DNA of 44,059 nt, from NCBI GenBank assembly GCA_029565915.1, contig JAKQNG010000039.1, positions 1 through 44,059 of the forward strand, read 5' to 3'. The notes under the pieces were generated by a model. The model did no database searches. It worked only from the letters and a program-made list of their open reading frames with translations, and was not told where the DNA came from. Positions 6,952-14,709 of this stretch are shown here, one piece after another. The DNA comes from Deltaproteobacteria bacterium. GTDB taxonomy: Bacteria > Myxococcota_A > Polyangia > JAAYKL01. Within the stretch, counting starts at the first letter, position 1, and the number at the start of each line of letters is the position of its first letter. The translations under genes and the position numbers were made by a program.

Positions 6952-8187
6952 ATGAAACCAACCTGTTTTCTGCCGGCATGCCTGCTGGCGGCGGCCTTTG
7001 CCGGCTGCACGGACAATTCTGCCCACGACGGCGACGACACGGATTCGGACACAGATTCGGCCTCGGATTCGGACACGGAGGCACCCGGGACCGACTCGGA
7101 CGATCCCCTTGATGTGGATTTGAGCGGTCCGGGACATGAATTCCTGGACGCCGCCACTTCCCATCCCCTCTCACTGGACGGGACAGAAATTCCCCTTTCG
7201 CAGGTGCCCATGTTCATCGTCCTCGGCATCGACGACAACGGCATCGCCGACACCACCAACCGGGGCGGCGCCACCTGGATCCGGGAATACCTGGAGCTCC
7301 TCACAAACCCGGACGGCTCACCGGCAAGGGCCAGCTTCTACATGACCGGCAAGTACGGCGCCGAGTGGGTCTACGAATCCGAAAGCGTTGTCCTTGCCGC
7401 GTGGCGGGCGCTCTATGAGGACGGCCACGAAATCGGCGTGCACAGCATGGAACACCTGATGTACTGGAACTCCGATGCGGACTGGGGCAACTACGACGGC
7501 AGGGCCTACACTCTGGAGGAGTGGGCCGAACTGGAGTTCAACCCGGTGATGGACGTCCTCACCGCGACTGCGCCCGATGGGGCCGGCATTCCCCGGGCGC
7601 ACCTGCGGAGCTGGCGCACGCCCCGCCTCGAATGGAACAACGTCCTGTTCACCCTGCTGGACCAGGAAGGCATCGTCTACGACTGCAGCATCGAAAGCGA
7701 CCCGGCGGCAGACCCTCAGAATGAGTACTGGCCCTTCACCCTCGACAATGGCTGCCCCTTCGATGAGACGGTGGAATCCCACCCGGGCCTGTGGGAGCTG
7801 CCCGCGTATGCGTTCCACATTCCGCCATCCCTGCAGGATGCGGCCGGCACCGCGGCGGTCACCGGACTCGACTACAACGTGCTGGTGCGCACGGACTGGG
7901 GCGGCCTGCAGCTGTCGGGACCCCAGTTCACCGAAATTCTGCAGTACAATCTGGACCAGCGGATGCTGGGCAACCGGTGTCCCCTGCTGGTGGGCCTGCA
8001 CAGCGACATCTACACGGACCTCCACGAAAAGAACGATGAATACATCGGCACCGCCAATGCGCGGGAACGGCAGCTGGCCGTGGAGAACTTCATTGCATAC
8101 GCCCTGGCCACCTATCCTGAAGTGCGCTTCGTGAGCGGCCTGCAGCTGGTCGCCTGGCTTCGCAACCCCTCTCCGGTGTCTGACTAA
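6952..8187 (+). CDS. Polysaccharide deacetylase-like lipoprotein
   Basis: This 411-residue protein has a signal peptide with a lipobox cysteine at residue 19 (AFAGC), an Asp/Ser/Thr spacer (about 25-55), then a NodB-homology domain. Visible motifs are the metal/catalytic pair D94-D95 (GIDDNG), the metal-binding H164-x3-H168 (HSMEH) and an RSWRTPRLEW segment equivalent to the RxPY motif. A late GLHSD motif may supply the last catalytic His. The likely reaction is removal of acyl groups from a polysaccharide such as N-acetylglucosamine polymers or acetylated plant glycan, at the cell surface. A strong AAGGAG lies before the ATG. The second motif Asp pair being followed by Asn-Gly instead of Gly is a small departure from the common TFDDG. 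Confidence 0.85.
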   Translation: MKPTCFLPACLLAAAFAGCTDNSAHDGDDTDSDTDSASDSDTEAPGTDSDDPLDVDLSGPGHEFLDAATSHPLSLDGTEIPLSQVPMFIVLGIDDNGIADTTNRGGATWIREYLELLTNPDGSPARASFYMTGKYGAEWVYESESVVLAAWRALYEDGHEIGVHSMEHLMYWNSDADWGNYDGRAYTLEEWAELEFNPVMDVLTATAPDGAGIPRAHLRSWRTPRLEWNNVLFTLLDQEGIVYDCSIESDPAADPQNEYWPFTLDNGCPFDETVESHPGLWELPAYAFHIPPSLQDAAGTAAVTGLDYNVLVRTDWGGLQLSGPQFTEILQYNLDQRMLGNRCPLLVGLHSDIYTDLHEKNDEYIGTANARERQLAVENFIAYALATYPEVRFVSGLQLVAWLRNPSPVSD

Positions 8188-8211
8188 AACGCAGCAATTT
8201 GCGGAATAGTC

Positions 8212-8240
8212 TTGACCAGAACGCAAAGCTTTGAATAATG
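8212..8240 (+). promoter_or_regulatory. Promoter of the DUF4143 ATPase
   Basis: TTGACC, a 17-bp spacer and ATAATG precede the ATG at 8246 by 5 nt. This makes the TTG at 8231, which lies inside the promoter, an unlikely start. Confidence 0.5.
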
Positions 8241-8245
8241 GTCGC

Positions 8246-9379
8246 ATGGAGAGGTACCTTTCGAAACAGGTGAATTCGGATCTGGCGCGGAAGATGGTTT
8301 TCGTTACCGGGCCGAGGCAGGCAGGTAAAACATGGCTGGCCAGAGAAATCGCCCGGCAATACACGGATGCCGCCTACCTCAGTTTCGACGACGTGGAGGA
8401 CGCAACCCTTATCCGGAAGCGGGAGTGGTCTCCTCGGGCGCCGCTCGTGATTTTCGATGAGATTCACAAGATGGCGGACTGGAAAACGTTCCTGAAGGGC
8501 ACTTTCGATACCCGTCGCGATGCGCACCGTTTTCTGATCACCGGAAGCGCGCGCCTCGAAACGTTCCGTCAGGTCGGTGAGTCGTTGGCGGGCCGCTATT
8601 TCCATTATCGGATATATCCCCTGTCAGTGAGGGAAGCAGTCGATCAACTCCGCATGAAACCGTCGGAGGCACTGGATGCCCTCAACCGACTGGGTGGCTT
8701 TCCCGAACCGTTCCTCTCCGGTTCTGCCGCTGTCGCAGGCCGGTGGCGAAAGCAGTATCTGACGGATCTCGTGCGGGAAGATGTTCTGGAGTTCAGTCGT
8801 GTTCAGGAGATCCGGTCAATGAATACCCTGGTTTCGCTCCTGCGGCGGAGGGTGGGTTCACCGCTCTCTTTTGCCTCCCTCGGAGAAGACCTCCAGATTT
8901 CCCCCAACACGGTGAAACGATATGTCGAAATTCTGGAGAGCCTCTATATTGTATTTCTCGTCCGACCGTTTCACCGCAACATTGCCCGTTCACTCGTCAA
9001 GGAACCCAAACTCTATTTCTTTGATTCGGGCGCGGTGGATGGCGATGAAGGGGTACGCCTTGAAAATACCGTGGCGGTATGCCTTCGAAAACAGGCGCAC
9101 TGGTTGCAGGATCTCGAAGGCAGGGATGTGGATTTGTATTATGGGCGGACCAAGGAAGGGCGGGAGATGGATTTCATCATCGCGGAAAACGGCGAGGTAT
9201 CCGAATGCATCGAGGTGAAGCTCTCCGACGACCGGCTGTCCCCGTCGGTGCGGCATTTTCAGAAAATGCTGCCCGGTGCCAGGTTTGTGCAGATCGTTCA
9301 TGAACTTCCCCGGGAACGCACACGGGATGGCGTGGAGATCCGTCGCGCCGCCAACTACCTCGCCGGGTGCGTGGTGTGA
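8246..9379 (+). CDS. AAA-type ATPase with C-terminal DUF4143
   Basis: This protein of 377 residues has Walker A at 22-29 (GPRQAGKT), Walker B at 67-72 (LVIFDE) and a sensor-like ITGSAR. A winged-helix-like stretch (SLGEDLQISPNTVKRYVEILESLYIV) and a DUF4143 C-terminus with a nuclease-fold-like GREMDFII...ECIEVKLSD segment follow. This is the widespread ATPase/DUF4143 family, whose cellular role is poorly defined; many members are found near mobile or accessory genes. ATG 8246 was preferred over TTG 8231 because of the promoter position. The gene stands alone between a lipoprotein gene and a convergent phosphatase gene. Confidence 0.88.
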   Translation: MERYLSKQVNSDLARKMVFVTGPRQAGKTWLAREIARQYTDAAYLSFDDVEDATLIRKREWSPRAPLVIFDEIHKMADWKTFLKGTFDTRRDAHRFLITGSARLETFRQVGESLAGRYFHYRIYPLSVREAVDQLRMKPSEALDALNRLGGFPEPFLSGSAAVAGRWRKQYLTDLVREDVLEFSRVQEIRSMNTLVSLLRRRVGSPLSFASLGEDLQISPNTVKRYVEILESLYIVFLVRPFHRNIARSLVKEPKLYFFDSGAVDGDEGVRLENTVAVCLRKQAHWLQDLEGRDVDLYYGRTKEGREMDFIIAENGEVSECIEVKLSDDRLSPSVRHFQKMLPGARFVQIVHELPRERTRDGVEIRRAANYLAGCVV

Positions 9380-9425
9380 TGTCCGTGCGACATGCTTCGA
9401 CGCGGATCTGTCCGCATGGCTGGAT

Positions 9426-10076
9426 TCAACCCCGTGCGTGAGGGGCCGCGATTATTCGCAGCAGGCCCACCAGTTCGTCCCTTGTGTGAACGATGTGGTC
9501 CGGCGCCGCAGCGGTCAGTTCCTCCATGGTGCCGTAGCCCCAGGTGACCGCGATGGCGATGCAGCCGCAGGCCCGGGCCGCCGCCACGTCGAAGGAACGG
9601 TCGCCCACCATGGCCGCGGGCCGGATATCCGTGGTGGAAAGCGCCGTATTGAGGGAGTCGATTTTGGAGCAGTCGTTCACCCGTCCGTACACGCCCCGCA
9701 TCCATCGGTGCAGGTTGAACAGGTCGGCCACCTTCATGGCGCCGGATGAGGCCTTGGAAGTGACGATGGTCATGAAGTGGCCGTCGGCGGAAAGGTCGTC
9801 GAGGAGAGGTTCCGTCTCGTCGTACAGGCGGTTCCGGAAGAACCCTTCCCGGCGGTAGAATTCGCTGAAGATCTCCCTCGCCCGCGCGATGGAGGCGGGG
9901 TTGTCGGTTTCGAGCACCTCGGCAAAAATCTGTTCCGTGGGCGGGCCGATGAAGCGCAGCAGCGATGGCGTTGCCCGTTCGGGGAGGCCCAGCGCCCGAA
10001 GGGTATGGTTGATGCCGGCGGTGACGCCGTCTCCGGGGTCCGCCAGGGTGCCGTCCAGGTCGAAGGCGATGAACAT
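9426..10076 (-). CDS. HAD-superfamily phosphatase (phosphoglycolate phosphatase-like)
   Basis: This protein of 216 residues starts with the HAD motif I DLDGTL (residues 5-10, catalytic Asp pair), followed by a helical cap. Later come motif II (TSKAS), a basic residue region, and motif IV (GDRSFDVAAARACG). It matches the Gph/PpaX-like subfamily that dephosphorylates small phosphoesters such as phosphoglycolate; the actual substrate cannot be read from sequence. ATG 10076 was chosen because motif I normally begins a few residues after the start, and a promoter (TTGTTT/TATGAC) ends 6 nt before it. Confidence 0.85.
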   Translation of the reverse strand: MFIAFDLDGTLADPGDGVTAGINHTLRALGLPERATPSLLRFIGPPTEQIFAEVLETDNPASIARAREIFSEFYRREGFFRNRLYDETEPLLDDLSADGHFMTIVTSKASSGAMKVADLFNLHRWMRGVYGRVNDCSKIDSLNTALSTTDIRPAAMVGDRSFDVAAARACGCIAIAVTWGYGTMEELTAAAPDHIVHTRDELVGLLRIIAAPHARG

Positions 10077-10082
10077 GGAGCG

Positions 10083-10112
10083 GTCATACCGGGAAACCGG
10101 CCCCGGAAACAA
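10083..10112 (-). promoter_or_regulatory. Promoter of the HAD phosphatase
   Basis: On the minus strand TTGTTT and TATGAC are separated by 18 bp. The -10 ends 6 nt before the ATG, with no Shine-Dalgarno between. Confidence 0.45.
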
Positions 10113-10271
10113 CCGCCGCTGTTGAATCAATCAATTCCAAATTTTCTATGATCGGTTTCTGCGCGGTGTTGTATACGACGGGTGTTTCCGGTTCGAAACC
10201 CGCCGGGGCCGCTGCGGGCAGGTCGTTGCGCAGCGATTGAACGCGACAGACGCGATTAGAGGACACGAGAC

Positions 10272-11657
10272 ATGCTGGTCATGAAATTCGGTGGAACGTC
10301 CGTGAAGAACGGTGAAGCGGTGGATAGAGTATCGGGAATCATTTCGGCCCGGGTGGACCGACAGCCCATCGTGGTGGTGTCGGCCACCGGCGACACGACG
10401 GACCGACTGATGGATATCCTCGACCGGATTGACGACAACCGGCCGGGCGCCATGGCCATTGCCGACGACATCGAGGCGAAGCACCACACGCTGATTCGCG
10501 AGGTGGTGACCGACAGCGCCCAGCAGGCCATTGCGTTTGACAAGGTGAACGCGGAAATCCGCCGCCTGAAGGACATGGTGGTGGCCATGGAGCAGCTCGG
10601 GGACGTGAGCCCTCGCAGCCGGGATGCGGTGGCGGCCCTCGGCGAACGGATGAGCGCGCCTATTCTGGCGGGCAGCCTGGCCTCCCGGGGCATCAACGCG
10701 GTCAGCGTGGACCCGGGCACTGTCATCCGCACGGACGCGAATTACGGCATGGCGCGACCCGACATCGACGTGACGAAGCAGCAATGCCTTGCGGTGCTGG
10801 TTCCCCTGTGCCGGTCGGGGCAGGTGCCCGTGGTGGGCGGCTACGTGGGCGCCACGGACAAAGGCATCATCACCACGCTGGGCCGCGGAGGCTCCGATCT
10901 CACCGCGTCGGTCATCGCCAAATGCGTGGAGGCCTCGGGCCTGATTTTCTGGAAGGACGTGGACGGCATTCTCACCGCCGATCCCCGGATTGTGAAGAAC
11001 GCCCGTCCTTTGTCGCGCATCACCTTTGAAGAAGCGGCGGAGCTGACCTTCCTCGGGTCCGGCGTGCTCCATCCGGCGTCCATTCAGCCGGCGGTGGAGG
11101 CGGGCATTCCGGTCACGGTGCGCAACTCGTACAAGCCCGAAAGCGAAGGGACGGCCATCCTCCGCGGCAGCCGGCCCGAAACCGGTTCGCTGCCCCCCGA
11201 GCGGGCCGCCGCGTCCATCACCTACAAGAAGGGACAGGCCCTCGTTTCCATCTATTCCACGCGGATGCTGGGGGCCAGCGGCTTTCTGCGCCGCGTGTTC
11301 GAGGTGTTTGACCGATTGAAGATCTCGGTGGACCACATCGCCACCTCGGAAGTGAACATCACTGTGACCGTGAAGGACGGCGCTTCTGTCGACGTGCTGG
11401 CAAAGGAGCTGGAGGCGGTGGCCACCATCCACGTGACCCACGGCATGTCCATCGTCAGCGTGGTGGGCGAATCCCTGCGCACCACCGCCGGCGTGGCAGC
11501 CCGGATTTTTACGGCCCTGCGCGACATCAACGTGCGCTTCATCACCCACTCGGGGGCCACGACAAACCTCAGCCTGGTGGTGGAAGACGCCCGGGTGAAC
11601 GACGCGATTGTCGCGCTGCATGCCCAGTTGTTTGAAAAGGAGAGGATGCCGTCATGA
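10272..11657 (+). CDS. lysC: Aspartate kinase (monofunctional, with C-terminal ACT region)
   Basis: This 461-residue enzyme phosphorylates aspartate, the first step toward lysine, threonine, methionine and diaminopimelate. The N-terminal kinase carries KFGGTSV at residues 5-11, a GRGGSD nucleotide-binding turn, and a VDGILTADPRIV segment. After about residue 310 come two ACT-like domains (one starting SIYSTRMLGASGFLRRVFEVF), expected to bind a feedback amino acid. The size and layout match E. coli LysC (AK III) more than the short alpha/beta class. AGAGGA precedes the ATG, and the gene overlaps lysA by ATGA, so lysine feedback and translational coupling are likely. Confidence 0.96.
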   Translation: MLVMKFGGTSVKNGEAVDRVSGIISARVDRQPIVVVSATGDTTDRLMDILDRIDDNRPGAMAIADDIEAKHHTLIREVVTDSAQQAIAFDKVNAEIRRLKDMVVAMEQLGDVSPRSRDAVAALGERMSAPILAGSLASRGINAVSVDPGTVIRTDANYGMARPDIDVTKQQCLAVLVPLCRSGQVPVVGGYVGATDKGIITTLGRGGSDLTASVIAKCVEASGLIFWKDVDGILTADPRIVKNARPLSRITFEEAAELTFLGSGVLHPASIQPAVEAGIPVTVRNSYKPESEGTAILRGSRPETGSLPPERAAASITYKKGQALVSIYSTRMLGASGFLRRVFEVFDRLKISVDHIATSEVNITVTVKDGASVDVLAKELEAVATIHVTHGMSIVSVVGESLRTTAGVAARIFTALRDINVRFITHSGATTNLSLVVEDARVNDAIVALHAQLFEKERMPS

Positions 11658-12907
11658 GCTGTTTTACGCGAAAGGATGGAACGCTGTACTGCGAGGATGT
11701 CTCCCTGGCCGACCTGGCACAGCAGTACGGCACACCGCTGTATGTTTACAGCGAAACGGCGTTTGTGGATGTGTACCGCGCCTATGACGACGCGCTGAAG
11801 GGCTTGCCGCACCACATCTGCTTTGCCATGAAATCCAACTCCTGCCACGCGGTGCTGAAGAGCCTTGCAGCCCTGGGCTGCGGCGCGGACATCGTCTCCG
11901 GCGGTGAGCTCTTCCGCGCGACAAAGGCCGGCATCCGGGCGGACCGCATCGTTTATTCGGGCGTGGGCAAAACCGAAAAGGAGATGGCAGAAGCTCTGCA
12001 GGCGGGCATCCTCATGTTCAATGTTGAGTCGTTTTCCGAGCTGGCCACGCTCAACGATGTGGCGAAACGGATGGGAACGAAAGCGAAAATTTCGTTTCGC
12101 ATCAACCCCAATGTGGACCCGAAAACCCATCCGTACATCGCCACGGGCCTCAAGAATTCCAAGTTCGGCATTCCCTGGGACCATGTGATGGAGGGCTACC
12201 GGCGCGCCGCGACCATGGCCCACATCGAGGTGGTGGGCGTGGACTGCCACATCGGCTCGCAGTTGACCCAGCTGGCGCCGTTTGTAGAAGCGGCCGGCAA
12301 GTTGAAGGACCTGGTTGTTGCCCTGCGCGCGGACGGGTTCCAGATTCGCTACGTGGATGTGGGGGGCGGCCTCGGCATTACCTATTCGGTGGAAAAACCG
12401 CCGGCGGTGGCGGAGTATGGCACCGCCCTGTGCGACATTTTTTCCGGCATGGATGTGACCCTTATCGCCGAGCCCGGACGCAGCATGTCCGGCAGCGCGG
12501 GGGTGCTGCTGACGCAGGTGCTGTACACCAAAAAGACGGATGCAAAGCGGTTTGTCATCGTGGACGCCGCCATGAACGACCTGGCGCGGCCAAGCCTGTA
12601 CGGGTCGTTCCACGGCATCGAGCTGGTTTCCGGCGAGCCCGGTGAGGATGAACTCATCGATGTGGTGGGGCCCATCTGCGAAAGCGGCGATTTCCTGGCG
12701 AAGGATCGGGTGTACCCGCGACTGCGCGCCGGGGACCTCATCGCGATGATGAGCGCCGGGGCTTACGGCAGCACCATGTCGTCCATGTACAACTCCCGTC
12801 CCCTTGTGGCCGAAGTGCTGGTGTCCGGCGATCGCGCGGCGCTCGTGCGGTCCCGGGGTACCTGCGACGATCTCATGCGGGGCGAATCCGCCGCTCCCTG
12901 GCAGTAG
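11654..12907 (+). CDS. lysA: Diaminopimelate decarboxylase
   Basis: This 417-residue PLP enzyme (alanine racemase-like barrel, fold type III) decarboxylates meso-diaminopimelate to lysine. The PLP lysine is K60 in FAMKSN. Other family landmarks are the GGGLGI phosphate-binding loop, EPGRSM, and CESGDFLA, whose cysteine and acidic residues bind substrate across the dimer. YGSTMSSMYNSRP is typical of the C-terminal domain. It is coupled to lysC through a 4-bp overlap and followed 6 nt later by nth. Confidence 0.96.
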   Translation: MSCFTRKDGTLYCEDVSLADLAQQYGTPLYVYSETAFVDVYRAYDDALKGLPHHICFAMKSNSCHAVLKSLAALGCGADIVSGGELFRATKAGIRADRIVYSGVGKTEKEMAEALQAGILMFNVESFSELATLNDVAKRMGTKAKISFRINPNVDPKTHPYIATGLKNSKFGIPWDHVMEGYRRAATMAHIEVVGVDCHIGSQLTQLAPFVEAAGKLKDLVVALRADGFQIRYVDVGGGLGITYSVEKPPAVAEYGTALCDIFSGMDVTLIAEPGRSMSGSAGVLLTQVLYTKKTDAKRFVIVDAAMNDLARPSLYGSFHGIELVSGEPGEDELIDVVGPICESGDFLAKDRVYPRLRAGDLIAMMSAGAYGSTMSSMYNSRPLVAEVLVSGDRAALVRSRGTCDDLMRGESAAPWQ

Positions 12908-12913
12908 CTTTTC

Positions 12914-13528
12914 ATGAAGAAACAGGAGAGGGCGGACCGCATCGGCACCATTCTGGACGAGCTGTTTCCAGCGCCGGAAGTTCCGCTGCGCCACGGAAAC
13001 GTCTTCGAGCTGCTGGTGGCCACGGTGCTCTCCGCCCAGTGCACGGACGCGCGGGTGAATCAGGTGACGCCGCTGCTGTTCGACCGATATCCGGACGTGA
13101 AAGCCCTCGCCCGGGCGGAGGTCGCAGAGGTGCGGGACATCATCCGTCCCTGCGGTCTGTCCGGAGCCAAGTCCATGGCCCTCGTGGGGTTGTCGTCCCT
13201 GCTGGTGCGACACCACGGCGGTCGGGTTCCCGCCTCCTTTGAAGCGCTGGAAGCCCTGCCGGGGGTGGGCCACAAGACTGCGAGCGTGGTCATGGCCCAG
13301 GGCTTCGGCGTGCCCGCTTTTCCCGTGGACACGCACATCCACCGGCTGGCGCACCGCTGGAAGCTGTCCTCCGGGGCCGGTGTGATCGCCACCGAGCGGG
13401 ATTTGAAAAAGCTCTTTGCAGAGGAAACCTGGAACCGCCGTCACCTGCAGTTCATCTATTTCGGCAGGACATACTGCCCGGCCCGGGGCCATGTGGTTGA
13501 AAACTGCCCCATCTGTTCGTGGGTGTGA
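12914..13528 (+). CDS. nth: Endonuclease III (DNA glycosylase/AP lyase), with altered Fe-S cysteine set
   Basis: This 204-residue base-excision repair enzyme removes oxidised pyrimidines. The helix-hairpin-helix LPGVGHKTA contains the catalytic lysine K121, and the catalytic aspartate is D139 (PVDTHIHR). The C-terminus, YCPARGHVVENCPICSWV, normally holds four cysteines for a 4Fe-4S cluster. Here only C188, C198 and C201 are present, and the position expected for the second cysteine is V195. The protein may bind a cluster with three ligands or lack one. It is co-transcribed with lysC-lysA by position. Confidence 0.92.
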   Translation: MKKQERADRIGTILDELFPAPEVPLRHGNVFELLVATVLSAQCTDARVNQVTPLLFDRYPDVKALARAEVAEVRDIIRPCGLSGAKSMALVGLSSLLVRHHGGRVPASFEALEALPGVGHKTASVVMAQGFGVPAFPVDTHIHRLAHRWKLSSGAGVIATERDLKKLFAEETWNRRHLQFIYFGRTYCPARGHVVENCPICSWV

Positions 13529-13566
13529 CCGCCGTTTGATTCTGGGAAAGCAGATGCGGGATTTCT

Positions 13567-13586
13567 CACCCGGGCCCTTCCGGGTG
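13567..13586. terminator. Possible hairpin after nth
   Basis: A perfect 7-bp stem (CACCCGG/CCGGGTG) with a 6-nt loop lies 39 nt past the nth stop. It is not followed by a T-run, so intrinsic termination is uncertain; it could also be an RNA-stabilising hairpin. Confidence 0.3.
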
Positions 13587-13635
13587 TCATACAATGCAGA
13601 AAACGGATCGGACCATCTGGAACAGGAGAATCGAC

Positions 13636-14709
13636 ATGCGCAATCCATTCAACTTTATGGCCCTGCAGATGCTGATGGCGGCCCTGCTGCTGTCGGGATG
13701 CGCCGATGCGGGAGACACCGCCGGCGATGCGGACACGGACAGCGACACGGACAGCGACGCGGACACGGACAGCGACGCGGACACGGACAGCGATGCCGAC
13801 TCGGATACGGACGGAGACAGCGACACGGACACGGACAGCGACACGGACACGGACAGCGACACGGACACGGACAGCGACACGGACAGTGATCCCATCGGGC
13901 AGCCCACGCCGGACGGACGGGTGCTGATTGCCGATAACGGCGACGGCGAAGCCTGGATCACCATCGACTTCTTCAGCGCGCCGATGCGCATGGATGCGTT
14001 TGCGGCCTATGTGCCGGGCGTTCTGGACAGCGGCATGCGGGGCGGCGACTGCATCCTCTACCGGGCCGCCGGCGGTGCCTGCGACCCGCCCTGTGACTGG
14101 GATCAATACTGCGACGCGAACGACACCTGCGTGGACGCACCGGTGCGGGAATCCGCCGGTACGGTGACCATCGATGCGGACGACCCGGTCATCATTGCCG
14201 AACCCGGCACCGACGAATGGAGCCATGGCCAGTACTGGCCCGACAACCTGCCGGCGGGGCATACGGGGGCGGGAAGTGACATCACGGTTTCGGCGGCAGG
14301 GGACGAGTTTCCCGCATTTTCCGCAACGGTGGAGGGTCTCGACCCGGTGGCGTTTCTGCTGGACGACGAATGGGGCACCCTGACCCTGCTGGACGGACAG
14401 GACAACGAGGTGACCTGGGACACGGCCGGTGCGGAGGGACAGGTTCAGATGATCATCAACAGCGGATGGCACGGCGCGCCGCCGGTAGCAGTGTTGTACT
14501 GCGAGGCGCCGGCGACCGCCGGGCGCATTCTCATTCCGCAGGCCATTGTGGAGGCCCTGCCGATCATCGGCGGCATGGGGCTGTTCCAGCACGGTTCGCT
14601 CATCGCGGCAACCCGTTCGGTGAACCTCCTCGTGGACAACCGAATCGTCGAAGTCGCCATCAGCCGACGGGCGGCGCTGAATCCCCTGCACAATGTACCG
14701 GAGAAGTAA
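13636..14709 (+). CDS. Lipoprotein with DTDSD repeats, unknown C-terminal domain
   Basis: This protein of 357 residues has a clear lipobox (LLLSGC, cysteine at residue 22) and an acidic DTDSD-type spacer at about residues 30-84. A C-terminal beta-rich domain of about 270 residues begins near TPDGRVLIADNGDGEAW. It contains an early Cys-rich stretch (CDPPCDWDQYCDANDTC), a disulfide-bonded module suggesting extracellular exposure. No catalytic motif was recognised. AGGAG precedes ATG 13636; the longer reading from 13594 lacks a signal at its start. Its stop overlaps the start of the next gene by 17 nt, so the two are probably co-expressed. Confidence 0.75.
   Translation: MRNPFNFMALQMLMAALLLSGCADAGDTAGDADTDSDTDSDADTDSDADTDSDADSDTDGDSDTDTDSDTDTDSDTDTDSDTDSDPIGQPTPDGRVLIADNGDGEAWITIDFFSAPMRMDAFAAYVPGVLDSGMRGGDCILYRAAGGACDPPCDWDQYCDANDTCVDAPVRESAGTVTIDADDPVIIAEPGTDEWSHGQYWPDNLPAGHTGAGSDITVSAAGDEFPAFSATVEGLDPVAFLLDDEWGTLTLLDGQDNEVTWDTAGAEGQVQMIINSGWHGAPPVAVLYCEAPATAGRILIPQAIVEALPIIGGMGLFQHGSLIAATRSVNLLVDNRIVEVAISRRAALNPLHNVPEK
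13729..13888. repeat. Asp/Thr/Ser-rich coding repeat
   Basis: Repeated GACACGGACAGC and GCGGACACGGAC units, 12-18 bp long, encode DTDSD/ADTDSD in the lipoprotein. The pattern is imperfect, unlike the 15-bp repeat near 2600. Confidence 0.85.

Noticed and set aside
10190-10200. tRNA-like GGTTCGAAACC
   Set aside because: The T-stem cannot extend beyond two pairs, and there is no acceptor stem, D-arm or anticodon arm around it.
10130-10271. Lysine riboswitch upstream of lysC
   Set aside because: The 141 bases show no recognisable aptamer core or large hairpin set; feedback through the ACT domains is enough to expect control.
11252-13648. Very long minus-strand open frame opposite lysC-lysA-nth
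   Set aside because: High-GC antisense shadow of well-supported genes: low-complexity, His/Arg-rich translation with no motif, and a strong coding gene on the plus strand throughout.
13729-13888. Repeat-rich region suspected as CRISPR
   Set aside because: The units are contiguous, in-frame and coding, with no unique spacers and no cas genes. The same holds for 2581-2835 and 29498-29671.
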